A DNA stretch of 64,000 bases from Metallosphaera tengchongensis (GCF_013343295.1 NZ_CP049074.1:1221501-1285500), one strand, 5' to 3'; shown: positions 1 to 9,560, counted from the first letter of the stretch. Program-made: numbers and translations. Notes: generated from the sequence alone by a model not told the origin.

Positions 1-207
1 CTAGCAATAGTTGGCATAATTCTCTTGGCAGTAGGTACAACGACATGGACATATCCGAGAGAAGTTTTCGCAGTAAATGGTATGAATCTAGTGACCGGAA
101 GTACAACGCCCAACTACTTCTTCAACTTCATAGGGCTAGCAATACTACTATTCGGGGTAGGTTCTCTACTGTCTCACGTAGAATTAGGAAGGAGGTCAAA
201 GAGATGA
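1..207 (+). CDS. C-terminal end of a fox-cluster integral membrane protein (partial, 5' end outside window)
   Basis: The frame is open from base 1 and gives 68 residues before the stop. It shows two hydrophobic membrane spans (about residues 1-12 and 35-49) and a short basic tail ending RRSKR. It lies 32 bases upstream of a CbsA-like gene in the same direction. In fox clusters that position is taken by FoxB, a membrane protein of unknown role, or by the oxidase subunit I FoxA. Too little is present to tell which. Coding is well supported; the identity rests on gene order only. Confidence 0.6.
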   Translation, partial: LAIVGIILLAVGTTTWTYPREVFAVNGMNLVTGSTTPNYFFNFIGLAILLFGVGSLLSHVELGRRSKR

Positions 208-239
208 TTTTTATGATTATAGTTTCCGAGGTGAATTAA

Positions 240-1886
240 ATGGCAAACGGAAATAATGTTAAAACTCTCCTCATCTTAGGTTTTATTTTTATGATAGTCC
301 TCGTTGGAGTAGCTTATGGGGCAGACGTCCTCTTAAACGCGGCTTCCAGTGCCTCAAATACAGTAACTGCGTATTACGTTCCTAACGCGCAGTTAAATGA
401 AGGAACTCCAGGAGACGAGGCTTTTTGGGAAACCATCCCGTGGAGCTCAGTCCCTCTTGAACCTACTGTACCGGTACCTAATGGAATATCGGGTCATACA
501 ACGATTGTATACGTTAAGGCTGCATGGACATATGTCCAAGGAGTACCTTACATCTTCGTGCTTATGAAAGCTCCAGTAGTAGGGCAGGAGTCATGGCTAG
601 CTTGTCCCGAGAGAACACCACAGGGACAGCTTTGGCAGCCGTTCACACTAGTGTTACCTGATGGCTGGTACGTGGTGAATGTTTCGTATTCAGCCAGCAA
701 TGAGGGAGTGGCATCAGTTTACACGCTGCCTGCTTCTGAACAAATGGGATATCCACCAGGCCAGGCCCTAACTAACCCAATTACCATATACGTTTACAAC
801 CAGTCTGGTAAGCTGTACGGTCAAATAATGGGGGCCATAGATCCCTATGGGAACCCACTAAACAATGGTAACCCAATTAATATAACTACTATTAATTTAA
901 ACTACAATGGCACACCTGTGACTTCACTATCTCAGTTCCTATCGTTAGGTCTAAATGGTACCACGTGGTTCCAGGATACGTATAATTTGTTCTATCCTGA
1001 GGACACTGCTGGATATGTATCGTTATTTTACAACAACACTTACATGTACCCAGAAAGGTTGGCAATAATGTGGCTACTGGGAGGTGTACCCAATTCTTGG
1101 ACCCAGGTTGCCTATACTCCTCACATGATGCCTGGAACTTCCGGTGCACTTTCCGCAGGACAAGCCGAGTTATGGGTCTTAAATGATAACCCAAGGGCTA
1201 ATAATACACAGGACTCAGGATACCCTGGACCTACATTCTTCAGTAGGACATCCCCGCCAGCATATATTCATCATAGGAGGTACAAGGATCCCCTTAACCT
1301 AGGATATCTACCTAACCAAGGTCTAATAGCTGACCTATATGTTAACGGGTCATCAATTTACTACATAGGAGGAAACTACCAGACTGCCTTCCCATCAATT
1401 GACAACCCTCACATTTCTCCATGGTCAGTAGCTAACGGTAAAGCTAACGTTTCTCAACTTTGGAATCCCTCAGTAGTAGCTACTGGTTTCGACTTCGTTA
1501 ACTCCCCCACAGGTCCCTACATGATTGCAGAGTTCGCGAGGACGTTCACGACTTACGGCGTGTCCGGAGGACAAGGTGAGTCGCACTATCAGATCCAATT
1601 ACAGCCTGGTCAGACCTATCACGTGGCGTTTGCGGTATTCCAGGGAGGCTCTGGAGAGTCTGTAGACTTTAAGGCCATATCCTTCTGGTGGAACCTATAC
1701 ATACAGCCTGACAATCAGAGTTCCATTTCATTCCTACCCTTATTCCTTATTGGTAGTTCTATATTGACTCCTGCTATGGCGTTCATACTACTTAATCCAG
1801 GGATGATGCAAGAAATGTCCCTAAGGCTAGTACCAATAATAAGACAAGTAAGGCAGATTGGAAATGAACAGAGATTTAGGCATTAA
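240..1886 (+). CDS. foxC: CbsA-like cytochrome b558/566 subunit A (FoxC-type), extracytoplasmic heme protein
   Basis: The 548-residue product has an N-terminal membrane segment (about residues 8-28), a long extracytoplasmic domain dense in N-x-S/T sequons, and a C-terminal membrane anchor (about 495-522). This is the layout of the glycosylated mono-heme cytochrome CbsA of Sulfolobales and its fox-cluster relative FoxC. FoxC is thought to take electrons from ferrous iron or a surface carrier and pass them towards the FoxA/H terminal oxidase. The start ATG follows a GAGGTG ribosome site at 229-234. The next gene overlaps its 3' end, so the two are translated together. Heme ligands cannot be assigned by eye. 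The assignment comes from overall architecture and the FoxD/CbsB-like neighbour. Confidence 0.75.
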   Translation: MANGNNVKTLLILGFIFMIVLVGVAYGADVLLNAASSASNTVTAYYVPNAQLNEGTPGDEAFWETIPWSSVPLEPTVPVPNGISGHTTIVYVKAAWTYVQGVPYIFVLMKAPVVGQESWLACPERTPQGQLWQPFTLVLPDGWYVVNVSYSASNEGVASVYTLPASEQMGYPPGQALTNPITIYVYNQSGKLYGQIMGAIDPYGNPLNNGNPINITTINLNYNGTPVTSLSQFLSLGLNGTTWFQDTYNLFYPEDTAGYVSLFYNNTYMYPERLAIMWLLGGVPNSWTQVAYTPHMMPGTSGALSAGQAELWVLNDNPRANNTQDSGYPGPTFFSRTSPPAYIHHRRYKDPLNLGYLPNQGLIADLYVNGSSIYYIGGNYQTAFPSIDNPHISPWSVANGKANVSQLWNPSVVATGFDFVNSPTGPYMIAEFARTFTTYGVSGGQGESHYQIQLQPGQTYHVAFAVFQGGSGESVDFKAISFWWNLYIQPDNQSSISFLPLFLIGSSILTPAMAFILLNPGMMQEMSLRLVPIIRQVRQIGNEQRFRH

Positions 1887-2835
1887 TTTAAATCTTTTTT
1901 CTATCATATATGTTATTTCACTTTTTCTTGAACTATTCTTTAATAGGGAGTTTTTGGCCGGTACCATTCCTATTGGTTTAATTGGAAACGTTCAGGTTAT
2001 TGATAGAATGTTCACTTATCTTTATGTAATTGGTGCCGTAGCTTTTGGTTTGGTACTTATCATGCAACCTATCATATTGGGCATCTCTGCCTATGTAGGG
2101 AACATAAGTAGGACAGGGAAAGCACTGCTTTGGTCTAGTTTATACCTTTCACTTATCCTTGATCTAGTTCACTTGATCGAGGGATATGATAACACCTCAT
2201 TTAACCCTCCTTTAATATTTTCAATAATTTATGTTATTCTGTTGATTTCTACAATTTTAGCAGTAGTCAATTATCTTAAAAAATGGATTGTTTTAGTCGT
2301 GTTGATACCTGATCTCTTGGCTTACTTGACCCTATTAGGCGATTGGTTCTTGCAATTGACAGGGAGTTCGGCCTTCGGGACTATAACCTATGCTGGAGGA
2401 ATTGTAATGCCCTACTTCATAATCATCAGCGGTACGACTTTCATTGTTTACGCTATAAAGAGTGGGATAAACAAAAAGTTACTTTTGCCTTTTCTGGCGT
2501 TGTCTTTACTGGTGGGTTTAATCGTATACTTTAACCTTATACCTGGTTTAGGGCAAATGGTAGGTATCACTTTCCCCTATATATTGGGAATCTTGGGAGT
2601 CAGGGATTGGATGCCCCCTCTTCTCTTCGCTGTGGGCCTTACGGGAGTGGGCTCTGCTTATCTATTATACAAAAAAGATCCTGCAATATCCCTTTCTGTA
2701 TTATCCCTGTTTTCTGGGGCCTTGATATTTGATAGCGTAGACACGACGGTATATTTGTTGATTCCAGTATCTGCAATATCTCTGTTAGCCATACTAAGCT
2801 CTATCCAGAAAAAGGAAGCTGCTTTCAGGCAATAG
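1864..2835 (+). CDS. foxD: CbsB-like polytopic membrane subunit (FoxD-type)
   Basis: The 323-residue product is almost wholly hydrophobic, with about nine membrane helices, no soluble domain and no cysteine motifs. Size and position directly after the CbsA-like gene match CbsB, the membrane partner of cytochrome b558/566, and FoxD of iron oxidisers. It probably anchors the cytochrome and may help quinone or oxidase coupling. ATG 1864 overlaps the end of the upstream gene by 23 bases. A TTG at 1858 is also possible. The overlap implies coupled translation. Function is inferred from gene order and topology. Confidence 0.65.
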   Translation: MNRDLGINLNLFSIIYVISLFLELFFNREFLAGTIPIGLIGNVQVIDRMFTYLYVIGAVAFGLVLIMQPIILGISAYVGNISRTGKALLWSSLYLSLILDLVHLIEGYDNTSFNPPLIFSIIYVILLISTILAVVNYLKKWIVLVVLIPDLLAYLTLLGDWFLQLTGSSAFGTITYAGGIVMPYFIIISGTTFIVYAIKSGINKKLLLPFLALSLLVGLIVYFNLIPGLGQMVGITFPYILGILGVRDWMPPLLFAVGLTGVGSAYLLYKKDPAISLSVLSLFSGALIFDSVDTTVYLLIPVSAISLLAILSSIQKKEAAFRQ

Positions 2836-2891
2836 TCGAAAACCAGTATTTTAAAATCTCAACTGAATTTGGTATAATCTCTAACAACACC

Positions 2892-2930
2892 CTAGAAAGT
2901 GGTTCTATGTTCTAGAAAATGGTTCTATGT
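2892..2930. promoter_or_regulatory. Two tandem 19-bp repeats, each containing the palindrome TAGAA-N5-TTCTA
   Basis: CTAGAAAGTGGTTCTATGT (2892-2910) and CTAGAAAATGGTTCTATGT (2912-2930) differ at one base and repeat with a 20-base period, about two helical turns. Each contains the perfect inverted repeat TAGAA-N5-TTCTA. They lie 50-90 bases upstream of the TATA box at 2981, a normal place for a dimeric activator or regulator to bind. The binding protein is unknown. Confidence 0.55.
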
Positions 2931-2980
2931 GAGTTTTGAAGATCATTGTGACTTCCAGATCTCCTTTAGATCTCAAGAAG

Positions 2981-2990
2981 ATTTATAAAC
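2981..2990 (+). promoter_or_regulatory. TATA box for the 65-aa membrane protein gene
   Basis: ATTTATAAAC predicts transcription starting near 3008-3012, just before ATG 3019, so the message would have almost no leader. A second, weaker ATTATAAAC lies at 2995-3003. Confidence 0.5.
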
Positions 2991-3018
2991 GAGAATTATA
3001 AACATAATATTGATAAAC

Positions 3019-3216
3019 ATGGCAGGAGTAAAGACTGTAAGAAGGGTTCTCGGAGCAGTAATAGCAGCAATTGGAGTAACTGCGTGGGTATCGGACTTGT
3101 TTTTGGTGCAAACGCTACCTTATTCTGAGTTCGCCAATGATTCGTTTGTAGCTATAGTTCCACTATCGGGTGCAGTGTTAGTAGCTGGAGGAACTTTACT
3201 CGGACTATGGAGTTGA
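3019..3216 (+). CDS. Small membrane protein in fox-like cluster, unknown function
   Basis: The product has 65 residues, with a basic N-terminus (KTVRR) and two hydrophobic helices (about 9-29 and 43-63). ATG 3019 is preferred to the upstream TTG 3010 because the TATA box at 2981 places the transcript start at about 3010. The next gene begins 15 bases after the stop, so the two form an operon. In fox clusters small membrane proteins occupy this position (FoxE/FoxF region), but the sequence has no motif that I recognise. Confidence 0.6.
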   Translation: MAGVKTVRRVLGAVIAAIGVTAWVSDLFLVQTLPYSEFANDSFVAIVPLSGAVLVAGGTLLGLWS

Positions 3217-3231
3217 CCGGGTGAAGAGACC

Positions 3232-3837
3232 ATGCCCAAACCAAGTAATATATATCTTTTTCTAGGACTTGCCCTTGTGGTTGCGAGCATTAATCCCTTC
3301 TCTCTTCAGATTTCCTCGTCTCAGGAAGTGGCAAAGTTCTCGTTTGATATGACCCTAGTGTGGGGAGCAGGTCTTATAGGGATATGGCTCGCTAAGGTGA
3401 TATATAGTAAGGGCGGTAGACTCGGGTCGAGCTTTCTAGACTTTAACTATAGGACGAGGGGTCTCTTCCTATCATGGTTGATAGGCGGTTCAATAGTCAC
3501 GTTTTGGTATATACCTGGACCTTTCGCCTTGAGCGTTGTCAGTCCGTCGATAAGGGCGCTTCAATTGATTACCTTTATCATAGCAGGTTTAGTGTCTGGA
3601 ATCGGATGGGACGGTATGCCTAAAGTATGGAAGAGCATAACGATTTTTGCGGTGTTCAGCATGATGGCAACTATGGCAGAGGTGTTTTTAGAAATGGGTA
3701 CATACTACGCTGTGGATGTGTATAGACCGTACTCAGTGTCCCAGTTAGTTGAGACATCGTATTTTCTATTTGCTATGGCTTTCATACCTTCAACTTACTA
3801 TATGGTGAAGATATTAAGGGATCTAGATATATTTTAA
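3232..3837 (+). CDS. Polytopic membrane protein in fox-like cluster, unknown function
   Basis: The 201-residue product has about six membrane helices, a short polar N-terminus and no cysteines or histidine-rich loops that would suggest a redox cofactor. The start ATG has a GGTGAAG ribosome site eight bases upstream. It is co-directional and closely spaced with the 65-aa gene, so both probably form one unit behind the paired palindromes at 2892-2930. A structural role in the iron-oxidation respiratory complex is an inference from position only. Confidence 0.65.
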   Translation: MPKPSNIYLFLGLALVVASINPFSLQISSSQEVAKFSFDMTLVWGAGLIGIWLAKVIYSKGGRLGSSFLDFNYRTRGLFLSWLIGGSIVTFWYIPGPFALSVVSPSIRALQLITFIIAGLVSGIGWDGMPKVWKSITIFAVFSMMATMAEVFLEMGTYYAVDVYRPYSVSQLVETSYFLFAMAFIPSTYYMVKILRDLDIF

Positions 3838-4060
3838 AGTATTTTTCCCGTAATATAATTAAAACGAATGAATCTCAAGTAAAAATTTTATCATTCCTTG
3901 GTTTTGATGAAGTTTCAAGTTCTGCTTAAGTGAAACTTTATTGTCCCTATCTTTTTATCTCCCCGAGTAAGCAAGACAACAGGTATTCGAAGTAGCCTTA
4001 GATCTTGGATTTTTGAAATACACAGTACTGTTACTACCAAATCGGGAACAACGAAAGTTT

Positions 4061-4069
4061 TTTATATTA
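4061..4069 (+). promoter_or_regulatory. TATA box for the 51-aa gene and downstream membrane gene
   Basis: TTTATATTA lies within an A/T-rich stretch 33 bases upstream of ATG 4098. The spacing suggests a leaderless or nearly leaderless transcript. Confidence 0.45.
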
Positions 4070-4097
4070 TTTTATTTATATTCTATCACGATAGAAC

Positions 4098-4253
4098 ATG
4101 GTATTGCTTTTAGAAACCCAGGAGAACTTATACCAAGTAATATTCTTCCTAATGGCTGTGGTCTACCCGATCTGGTACTACATTATCTTGTGGAAGGCAG
4201 AAAAGGATCCCCAGGTGGACATATCCGAGGTTATGAAACAGGAGTCCGCATGA
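4098..4253 (+). CDS. 51-aa single-span membrane protein upstream of the CSCE/CPSC membrane protein
   Basis: An ATG frame of 51 codons gives one strong membrane span (about residues 12-32, ending IWYYIILW) followed by a charged C-terminal tail (KAEKDPQVDISEV). This is the topology of small oxidase or assembly subunits. Its TGA at 4251 runs into a GAGGG ribosome site for the TTG start at 4264, so translation is probably coupled. A TATA box sits 30 bases upstream. A longer overlapping frame (4013-4282) has no hydrophobic or coding character and was discarded. Function unknown. Confidence 0.6.
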   Translation: MVLLLETQENLYQVIFFLMAVVYPIWYYIILWKAEKDPQVDISEVMKQESA

Positions 4254-4263
4254 GGGATTTTTA

Positions 4264-6141
4264 TTGGAAGATAGAAAGCTAACTGATATTTTTCAACTAA
4301 GATTTATAAGATTGATATTTTCAATCACTTTTGTACTATATTTCGTGTTTTATCAGTATGTGGACAGGATACTGTTGTTTCAGGACATTTTATTGCCTCA
4401 AGGTGTCAACATTGTGGTTGACACTTCCCCACCTGTCCCACCAAATCAGATGCCTTATCCCTTATGGGGCCCATTTCTATCTATAACGACGAGATACTTT
4501 GACTGGGCTATGACGCCGTTGTCGTTGAGCATTTCGTTTATCCTCTCCTTCCTTGTGGCATTGAACGTGAGCCTTTACATTTTCCTCTTCTACTCCATAA
4601 GGATGAGTAGTAAACATAAGTTGGCAGCTTCCCTCGGTCTGTTGGCTACCTCCCTGTCCTGCTCATGTGAACTTTTCACTGCCCTGATTGGGGCTACTGT
4701 GTCAAATATCCCCTTTCTAGTATCCATAACCTTCATGAATCTGTTGGGTGAAGCTTTGACCGTTGTTGCAGGTACCATATTGGTAATATCATCTCTGGTC
4801 ATTGCCTCAGAAATAGTCGGAGCTAAGCCCTTTTCATGGATGAGGTGGAAGTTAGGCATCCCAGTAGCTATAATATTTGCACTTACGTTACTTCTCCTTC
4901 CTCAAGGGAAGGAATTCTTCCTCGCCAGACTTGTGATTTCTATTCTAATAGGAGGGATAGTGGGCTACGTCTTGAAAAAGGCAGGAAAAATAGGCAACCC
5001 AGGGAAATACTCTTTTTTTGTCTCTGCAGTAATAGTCTCAATTCTCTTCGTCATGTTTGAGTACTTTAATAGCTTAGAGGCAATTTCACTCTCCATCTTG
5101 TCGGGATTTTTAGGGTATCTAGGTTACATCAATCTAAAACCCTGGAGTAGGCTTGGTCTACTTCATATAATCGGTTGGAGCCTTATTATGCCTGGTCCCA
5201 TTTCCTTAGTTCTAGGTAGTCCAATACCATTCTTTAGCCTCACTGGAGGTAAGGCCATCCTCTTCTGGATTACTGCATGGATATTCGGCACACCCATAGC
5301 GTGGCTTGCAGGTGTTCAGTATCTGCAGTACATACGGGATAACCTGGCAACTTACAGTTCATCTCTGAGGCTTCCACCAACCAGGTACACGGATTATGGC
5401 TACCTAAAGTGGCTAGTGTTAGGTGGACTGGCGGTGTTCTCCCAAATAGCGTTCTTCTCAACCCACTCGAGGTACTTCCTAGACTATAACGGATACGATC
5501 TTCTGTTTTTAGAGACGATGACTCTTTCCTCCACCTTTCTAATGAGCGCTGGACTTGTCGCGATTGGGTATGGAGTATACCTGGCCATTAAGAGGAGATA
5601 CGGTTTCCCAGTTATTAGTAAGAAGCACTTCTTGTTGGCTTCCATCCTGTATGGAATTGTCGAAATGCTTGTGACTAAGATGATGATAATAGCGCCGAAT
5701 GGCTATCCTTATCCACCAGTCCTCGTTTTAGGGTACGGGGAGCCTATGTATGCTCCCGCTGTGACTATTTATGTGCCAGGTATCATTGGGTTTTATCTGT
5801 ATCCAGTCTCTGTACTGGCTTTGGTTTCATCCTCTGCTCTTTCTGGATACATTTGGGCTTTGATATATAATCAGAAACGGAAAAAACTTGGCTCGTTAAC
5901 TGCGTTCAGCCTTCTGACTGCGTGTCCGTCCTGTGGTCTATCTGCGTTAGGGTATGTCATATCTTCTACGGTAGTCGCATCCAGCATAATACTGTCCTTT
6001 TATAGCCAAATAGCGTTTACTATTGCGTCCTTAGCCATCTTGACTGCCCTATTGGTCTACGTTATTCGTACAACCAACTTATCGTGCAAGTTAGATCTTA
6101 CCCAGCCAGTTGAAAGAAAAGGTGATCTTAACCCAAGGTAA
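4264..6141 (+). CDS. Large polytopic membrane protein with CSCE and CPSC motifs, fox-like cluster
   Basis: The 625-residue product has about 14-16 membrane helices. Two cysteine motifs sit at the start of hydrophobic segments: C133-S-C135-E136 and C554-P-S-C557. Their surroundings resemble one another (small and hydroxyl residues before, alternating hydrophobic and small residues after), which suggests two related halves. Paired cysteines in a membrane helix could bind copper or take part in thiol exchange; either would suit a protein that loads metal into the terminal oxidase. The start is TTG 4264, the only start codon after the in-frame stop at 4234, with GAGGG seven bases upstream. I do not know a named family for it. 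Confidence 0.7.
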   Translation: MEDRKLTDIFQLRFIRLIFSITFVLYFVFYQYVDRILLFQDILLPQGVNIVVDTSPPVPPNQMPYPLWGPFLSITTRYFDWAMTPLSLSISFILSFLVALNVSLYIFLFYSIRMSSKHKLAASLGLLATSLSCSCELFTALIGATVSNIPFLVSITFMNLLGEALTVVAGTILVISSLVIASEIVGAKPFSWMRWKLGIPVAIIFALTLLLLPQGKEFFLARLVISILIGGIVGYVLKKAGKIGNPGKYSFFVSAVIVSILFVMFEYFNSLEAISLSILSGFLGYLGYINLKPWSRLGLLHIIGWSLIMPGPISLVLGSPIPFFSLTGGKAILFWITAWIFGTPIAWLAGVQYLQYIRDNLATYSSSLRLPPTRYTDYGYLKWLVLGGLAVFSQIAFFSTHSRYFLDYNGYDLLFLETMTLSSTFLMSAGLVAIGYGVYLAIKRRYGFPVISKKHFLLASILYGIVEMLVTKMMIIAPNGYPYPPVLVLGYGEPMYAPAVTIYVPGIIGFYLYPVSVLALVSSSALSGYIWALIYNQKRKKLGSLTAFSLLTACPSCGLSALGYVISSTVVASSIILSFYSQIAFTIASLAILTALLVYVIRTTNLSCKLDLTQPVERKGDLNPR

Positions 6142-6177
6142 ACGAGGGTTTTCCCTTGTGAAGTTTTTGAGCTATTG

Positions 6178-6186
6178 TTTATAAAC
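6178..6186 (+). promoter_or_regulatory. TATA box fixing the start of the 256-aa membrane protein
   Basis: TTTATAAAC lies 20-28 bases upstream of ATG 6206. ATG 6188 would lie only two bases after the box, so the shorter frame is chosen. Confidence 0.5.
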
Positions 6187-6205
6187 CATGATTTTAAAGT
6201 CCTAT

Positions 6206-6976
6206 ATGGAAAACCTAACGGTCTTAATTGGCTTGGCCTCACTAATGGTTGCGGTCATAGTGGTGCTTCTCTACTACGTCTCTAAAGTGACCACCAAAGT
6301 TGGTACTTTCTTTCTATACTTTGCTTTCTTCATGATGATATTTATGCTTATAGGGGCTTCTGTGTACCTGTTTTCTCCTAGCGAAACGAGTTTGGGAATT
6401 GCAGTGGGAATTAACATGGTGTCAATGATTCTTTTCCTCGGTTATTTCTTTGCTGTTGCGGAGAGACTGACTGATAAAGTGACATTCACTTGGTATCACT
6501 ATTATTCAATCTCCTTGTTGACCGTGATAAATGAGGGGTTAATGGGGCTGACATTTGGGTTGGCCCAATTTGGTGTAGCCCCGTTCTCCTCCCTTGTTTC
6601 CGGGATAAACGAGTCGATAAACAGCTACTGGTTTTTCTACCCAATGATGGCGGAGATGTTATCGTTGTATCTAATTTCGCTTTCCAGAGGGAGATCACGC
6701 ATAGAGCTCTTTCCCTTCATAGGGATCACAGCTTTTCCTCCAGTCATATTTCAGGGGATCCTGATCTGGAAATACTTCTCTATTATAATGGACGTGGGTC
6801 TCTCCTTGTTCGGTATATATTTTAAGGGCAGTTGGCGGTACCTATATATACTTGCTGCAGTGGGTTCTTTGAGCGCCCTCTATCTACCCTGGATATTTGA
6901 CGTGGCTGTGATAGCGGGAATGGTAATGTATTACGTAGGTGTTTTTAGAACTGAAAGACTGTCCGGGATAAGATGA
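6206..6976 (+). CDS. Polytopic membrane protein in fox-like cluster, unknown function
   Basis: The product has 256 residues with about seven or eight membrane helices and short loops. ATG 6206 is preferred to ATG 6188 because of the TATA box at 6178-6186. It has its own promoter and ends eight bases before the 3' end of a convergent operon. There are no cysteine pairs or other cofactor motifs. It lies between oxidase-associated genes and the AAA ATPase operon, so a role in the respiratory cluster is likely, but nothing in the sequence defines it. Confidence 0.65.
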   Translation: MENLTVLIGLASLMVAVIVVLLYYVSKVTTKVGTFFLYFAFFMMIFMLIGASVYLFSPSETSLGIAVGINMVSMILFLGYFFAVAERLTDKVTFTWYHYYSISLLTVINEGLMGLTFGLAQFGVAPFSSLVSGINESINSYWFFYPMMAEMLSLYLISLSRGRSRIELFPFIGITAFPPVIFQGILIWKYFSIIMDVGLSLFGIYFKGSWRYLYILAAVGSLSALYLPWIFDVAVIAGMVMYYVGVFRTERLSGIR

Positions 6977-6984
6977 AGTGCTCA

Positions 6985-7179
6985 TCAGTAATCGAAGTAC
7001 TTCTGGATGTCCTTTATCACAAGACTCAGTAAGACGCCGCAGACTGCCAGATCTACCCCTAGGACACCTATGAAGAGCAAGGTATTTTTAACAAATATTA
7101 TGTCCAGGAAAAGGATTATTGCGAAAAGGATACCTATCTGGATAACATTGACCATTGACCTTAAACCCTCAGTTGGCAT
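6985..7179 (-). CDS. Small two-span membrane protein, third gene of the AAA ATPase operon
   Basis: The 64-residue product has two hydrophobic helices (about 9-31 and 33-56) and a polar C-terminus (KDIQKYFDY). The chosen ATG at 7179 has AGGTGAG three bases upstream; the longer frame from 7206 overlaps the preceding gene and lacks a ribosome site. It follows the 96-aa membrane gene with only five bases between, so both are probably co-transcribed with the ATPase. Function unknown; a membrane adaptor for the ATPase is one possibility. Confidence 0.6.
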   Translation of the reverse strand: MPTEGLRSMVNVIQIGILFAIILFLDIIFVKNTLLFIGVLGVDLAVCGVLLSLVIKDIQKYFDY

Positions 7180-7183
7180 TTTC

Positions 7184-7474
7184 TCACCTAAAGATCTTTC
7201 TGGCAAACAACACTATTAAATACGGTATGGTTTCAATCGAAACGAGAAAGGCTATGGGATCCACGACAAACCCCTCCAGAACTGCAAGAATAATGAAATA
7301 TAGTGTTAACATGAATATAAGTTTTATCTCGGTACTTGTTAGATAAAATAGATCCAACCAAGAAACAAAGTCATTCCACGCTATCCCTAGAACTATCATC
7401 GTGAAAACTCCTGCCATTCCCACGGAGTACACTAGCAATCCCGCTATTGAGAAAATTTCAACTATAGGCACCAC
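7184..7474 (-). CDS. Small membrane protein translationally coupled to the CDC48-type ATPase
   Basis: The product has 96 residues and about three membrane spans (roughly 5-30, 50-68 and 75-90). GTG 7474 lies inside the last codons of the ATPase gene, giving a 17-base overlap that is typical of coupled translation. A GTG one codon later is equally possible. No motif is recognised. The overlap ties its expression to the AAA ATPase and suggests that the two products act together. Confidence 0.6.
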   Translation of the reverse strand: MVPIVEIFSIAGLLVYSVGMAGVFTMIVLGIAWNDFVSWLDLFYLTSTEIKLIFMLTLYFIILAVLEGFVVDPIAFLVSIETIPYLIVLFARKIFR

Positions 7475-9560
7475 CGAGTCTTACTCTCTCCAAAAATGAG
7501 TTATAATAGTTGATCATAGCTTGAGTCACCGTAGGTTTAACTGATCTTATTGAATCAACGAGGTCCTCAAAGGTAATCTTGGAAACTTTATTTTCCTTCA
7601 CCCCTCTTCTTATGGCAAGGAGCACTGCCTTATTTACAACACCCCTTATATCGGCAGGGGTGAAGTTTTCAGAGACTTTAGCTAAGTAAGAGAAATCTAT
7701 TTTCTCATCGAAGGGATGTCTCGTTACCATCTTCTGGAACATCACCTTCCTGGTCTCGTAGTCCGGGGCAGGAACGTAAACCAGCTTCTCTAGCCTTCCA
7801 GGTCTAATGATTGCCGGGTCAATTATATCTGGTCTGTTGGTAGCTGCCATAAAGATTACCCTCTCCTTACGGGTCGCGACTCCGTCCATTTCCGTGAGCA
7901 TTTGGCTCAAAGCCCTATCCGTAACCCTGTTGGGATCTGAACCCCTCACTGTCGCTATTGCATCTATCTCGTCAAAGAAGATCACAGTTGGGGACGCCTG
8001 TCTCGCTCTCTTGAAAACTTCCCTTATTGCTCGCTCCGTTTCCCCTACCCACATGTTCATCAGTTCTGGACCGCTGACTGCTATGAAATTGGCTCCGCTT
8101 TCATGTGCAACGGCCTTAGCTAGCATGGTCTTCCCTGTGCCTGGCGGTCCGTATAGCATTACCCCTGTTGGGATCTCAGCCCTCATTTCATCATAAAGGT
8201 TGGAGTACTTTAGAGGCCACTCAACGACTTCCCTAAGTTCTTGCTTTACCTGGTCCAGCCCTATAATGTCCTCCCACGTTACGTTCGGGATCTCCACTCT
8301 GAACTCCCTTAGTGCTGAGGGCTCAATGTTCTTCATGGCATCCATAAAGTCGGTCATAGTCACTTTCGCTTCTTCTGGGTTGTTCACCCTCCTTAACGCT
8401 CTCATGGTAGCTTCTCTGACGAGAGCCTCAAGATCAGCCCCAACGAAACCGTTGGTCATGGACGCTATCTGTTCAAGGTTAACGTCTTCCGCAAGGGGTA
8501 TCCTCCTAGTATGTATCTTTATGATGTCTAGCCTAGCTCTTTTATCAGGAACGGGAATTTCAATTTCTCGGTCAAACCTTCCTGGTCTTCTCAACGCAGG
8601 GTCAATCGCATTGGGCCTATTGGTTGCACCTATAACTAGTAGACCCCCTCCAGAGGACACCCCGTCCATAAGGGTCAAAAGCTGTGCCACAATCCTCTTG
8701 TCAGCCTCCCCGTTAGTCACGTCTCTATTGGGAGCTATTGCATCTATCTCATCAATAAATACCATTGAGGGGGAGGACTTTTCAGCTTGTTCGAAGATCT
8801 CTCTCAATCTCTTCTCGCTCTCCCCATAGTACTTTGATCCTATTTCTGGCCCACTTATGAAGAAGAAGTTAGCCATTACCGAGTTTGCAAGGGCCTTAGC
8901 TATCAGGGTTTTACCTGTCCCTGGGGGTCCATAGAGGAGTACACCCTTTGGAGGACGAAAGCCAAAAAGTCGCGTGACCTCAGGTTTAAGTAGTGCTATA
9001 TCAATGATCTCTTTAAGGGAAGCTATTTGTTCGGTCAGGCCTCCAATATCGTCCAGTGACACTAGGGGGATATTTTTCTGTGTCTGTTTGATGATCTCAC
9101 CTGTGATCTCTATCTCAGTCTCACCCACTATCATGCCTACTTCCACTCTCGGTTCATAGGAGGCTACGACGAATTCGCCCTGTTTAGTCGAAAGAGGGAT
9201 CCCCCTAGAAACTGGTACACTTCTCAGTTCCAGGTTTAATCTCCTAGTGTCAAACGTCTTTTGAGATGAAGGCGCTAGAACTACGGAGCTCAAAGGGACT
9301 GGTTCTATCTTTCTAACCACGACCTTCTCTCCATTTCTCACACCTATGAACCTTAGAACGTCATCGTGCACTGTAATTCCACCTGTGTTTTCCCTGTCCT
9401 CCTGGACAAGCAGAGGGAACATTTTATTTCCGATGATCGCTATGGTGTCACCGTAACCCAACCCCTTGCCCTTCATTATATCTGGGTCTATGAGACACAC
9501 GTTCCTACTCTTGACTTTTCTTGTCCCACTAAATAACTTAATGAAGAATTCGCTAACCAT
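7458..9560 (-). CDS. CDC48/VAT-family AAA+ ATPase (VCP-like)
   Basis: The 700-residue unfoldase has the standard archaeal layout: an N-terminal substrate domain (about 1-160, double-psi barrel type) and two AAA modules. Module 1 has Walker A 211-218 (GPPGTGKT), Walker B FIDEID 268-273 and pore loop KYYGES. Module 2 has Walker A 471-478, Walker B D530-E531 and pore loop MWVGET. Arginine-finger regions (RRPGRFD; IRPGRLE) are intact, so it should hydrolyse ATP and thread proteins through its pore. It starts an operon with two tiny membrane proteins, opposite in direction to the surrounding fox-like genes. A TATA-like CTTTTTATC at 9592-9602 lies upstream. Its setting suggests turnover or assembly of membrane respiratory proteins; that is inference. 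Confidence 0.9.
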   Translation of the reverse strand: MVSEFFIKLFSGTRKVKSRNVCLIDPDIMKGKGLGYGDTIAIIGNKMFPLLVQEDRENTGGITVHDDVLRFIGVRNGEKVVVRKIEPVPLSSVVLAPSSQKTFDTRRLNLELRSVPVSRGIPLSTKQGEFVVASYEPRVEVGMIVGETEIEITGEIIKQTQKNIPLVSLDDIGGLTEQIASLKEIIDIALLKPEVTRLFGFRPPKGVLLYGPPGTGKTLIAKALANSVMANFFFISGPEIGSKYYGESEKRLREIFEQAEKSSPSMVFIDEIDAIAPNRDVTNGEADKRIVAQLLTLMDGVSSGGGLLVIGATNRPNAIDPALRRPGRFDREIEIPVPDKRARLDIIKIHTRRIPLAEDVNLEQIASMTNGFVGADLEALVREATMRALRRVNNPEEAKVTMTDFMDAMKNIEPSALREFRVEIPNVTWEDIIGLDQVKQELREVVEWPLKYSNLYDEMRAEIPTGVMLYGPPGTGKTMLAKAVAHESGANFIAVSGPELMNMWVGETERAIREVFKRARQASPTVIFFDEIDAIATVRGSDPNRVTDRALSQMLTEMDGVATRKERVIFMAATNRPDIIDPAIIRPGRLEKLVYVPAPDYETRKVMFQKMVTRHPFDEKIDFSYLAKVSENFTPADIRGVVNKAVLLAIRRGVKENKVSKITFEDLVDSIRSVKPTVTQAMINYYNSFLERVRLGGAYS

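Noticed and set aside
4013-4282. 89-codon frame upstream of the CSCE/CPSC membrane protein
   Set aside because: Its product has no membrane or domain character and it overlaps a better 51-codon frame with TATA box, single membrane span and coupling to the next gene.
7807-8829. Two long forward frames (129 and 209 codons) opposite the AAA ATPase
   Set aside because: They are antisense to the conserved AAA modules and their Ser/Leu-rich products are typical shadow translations.
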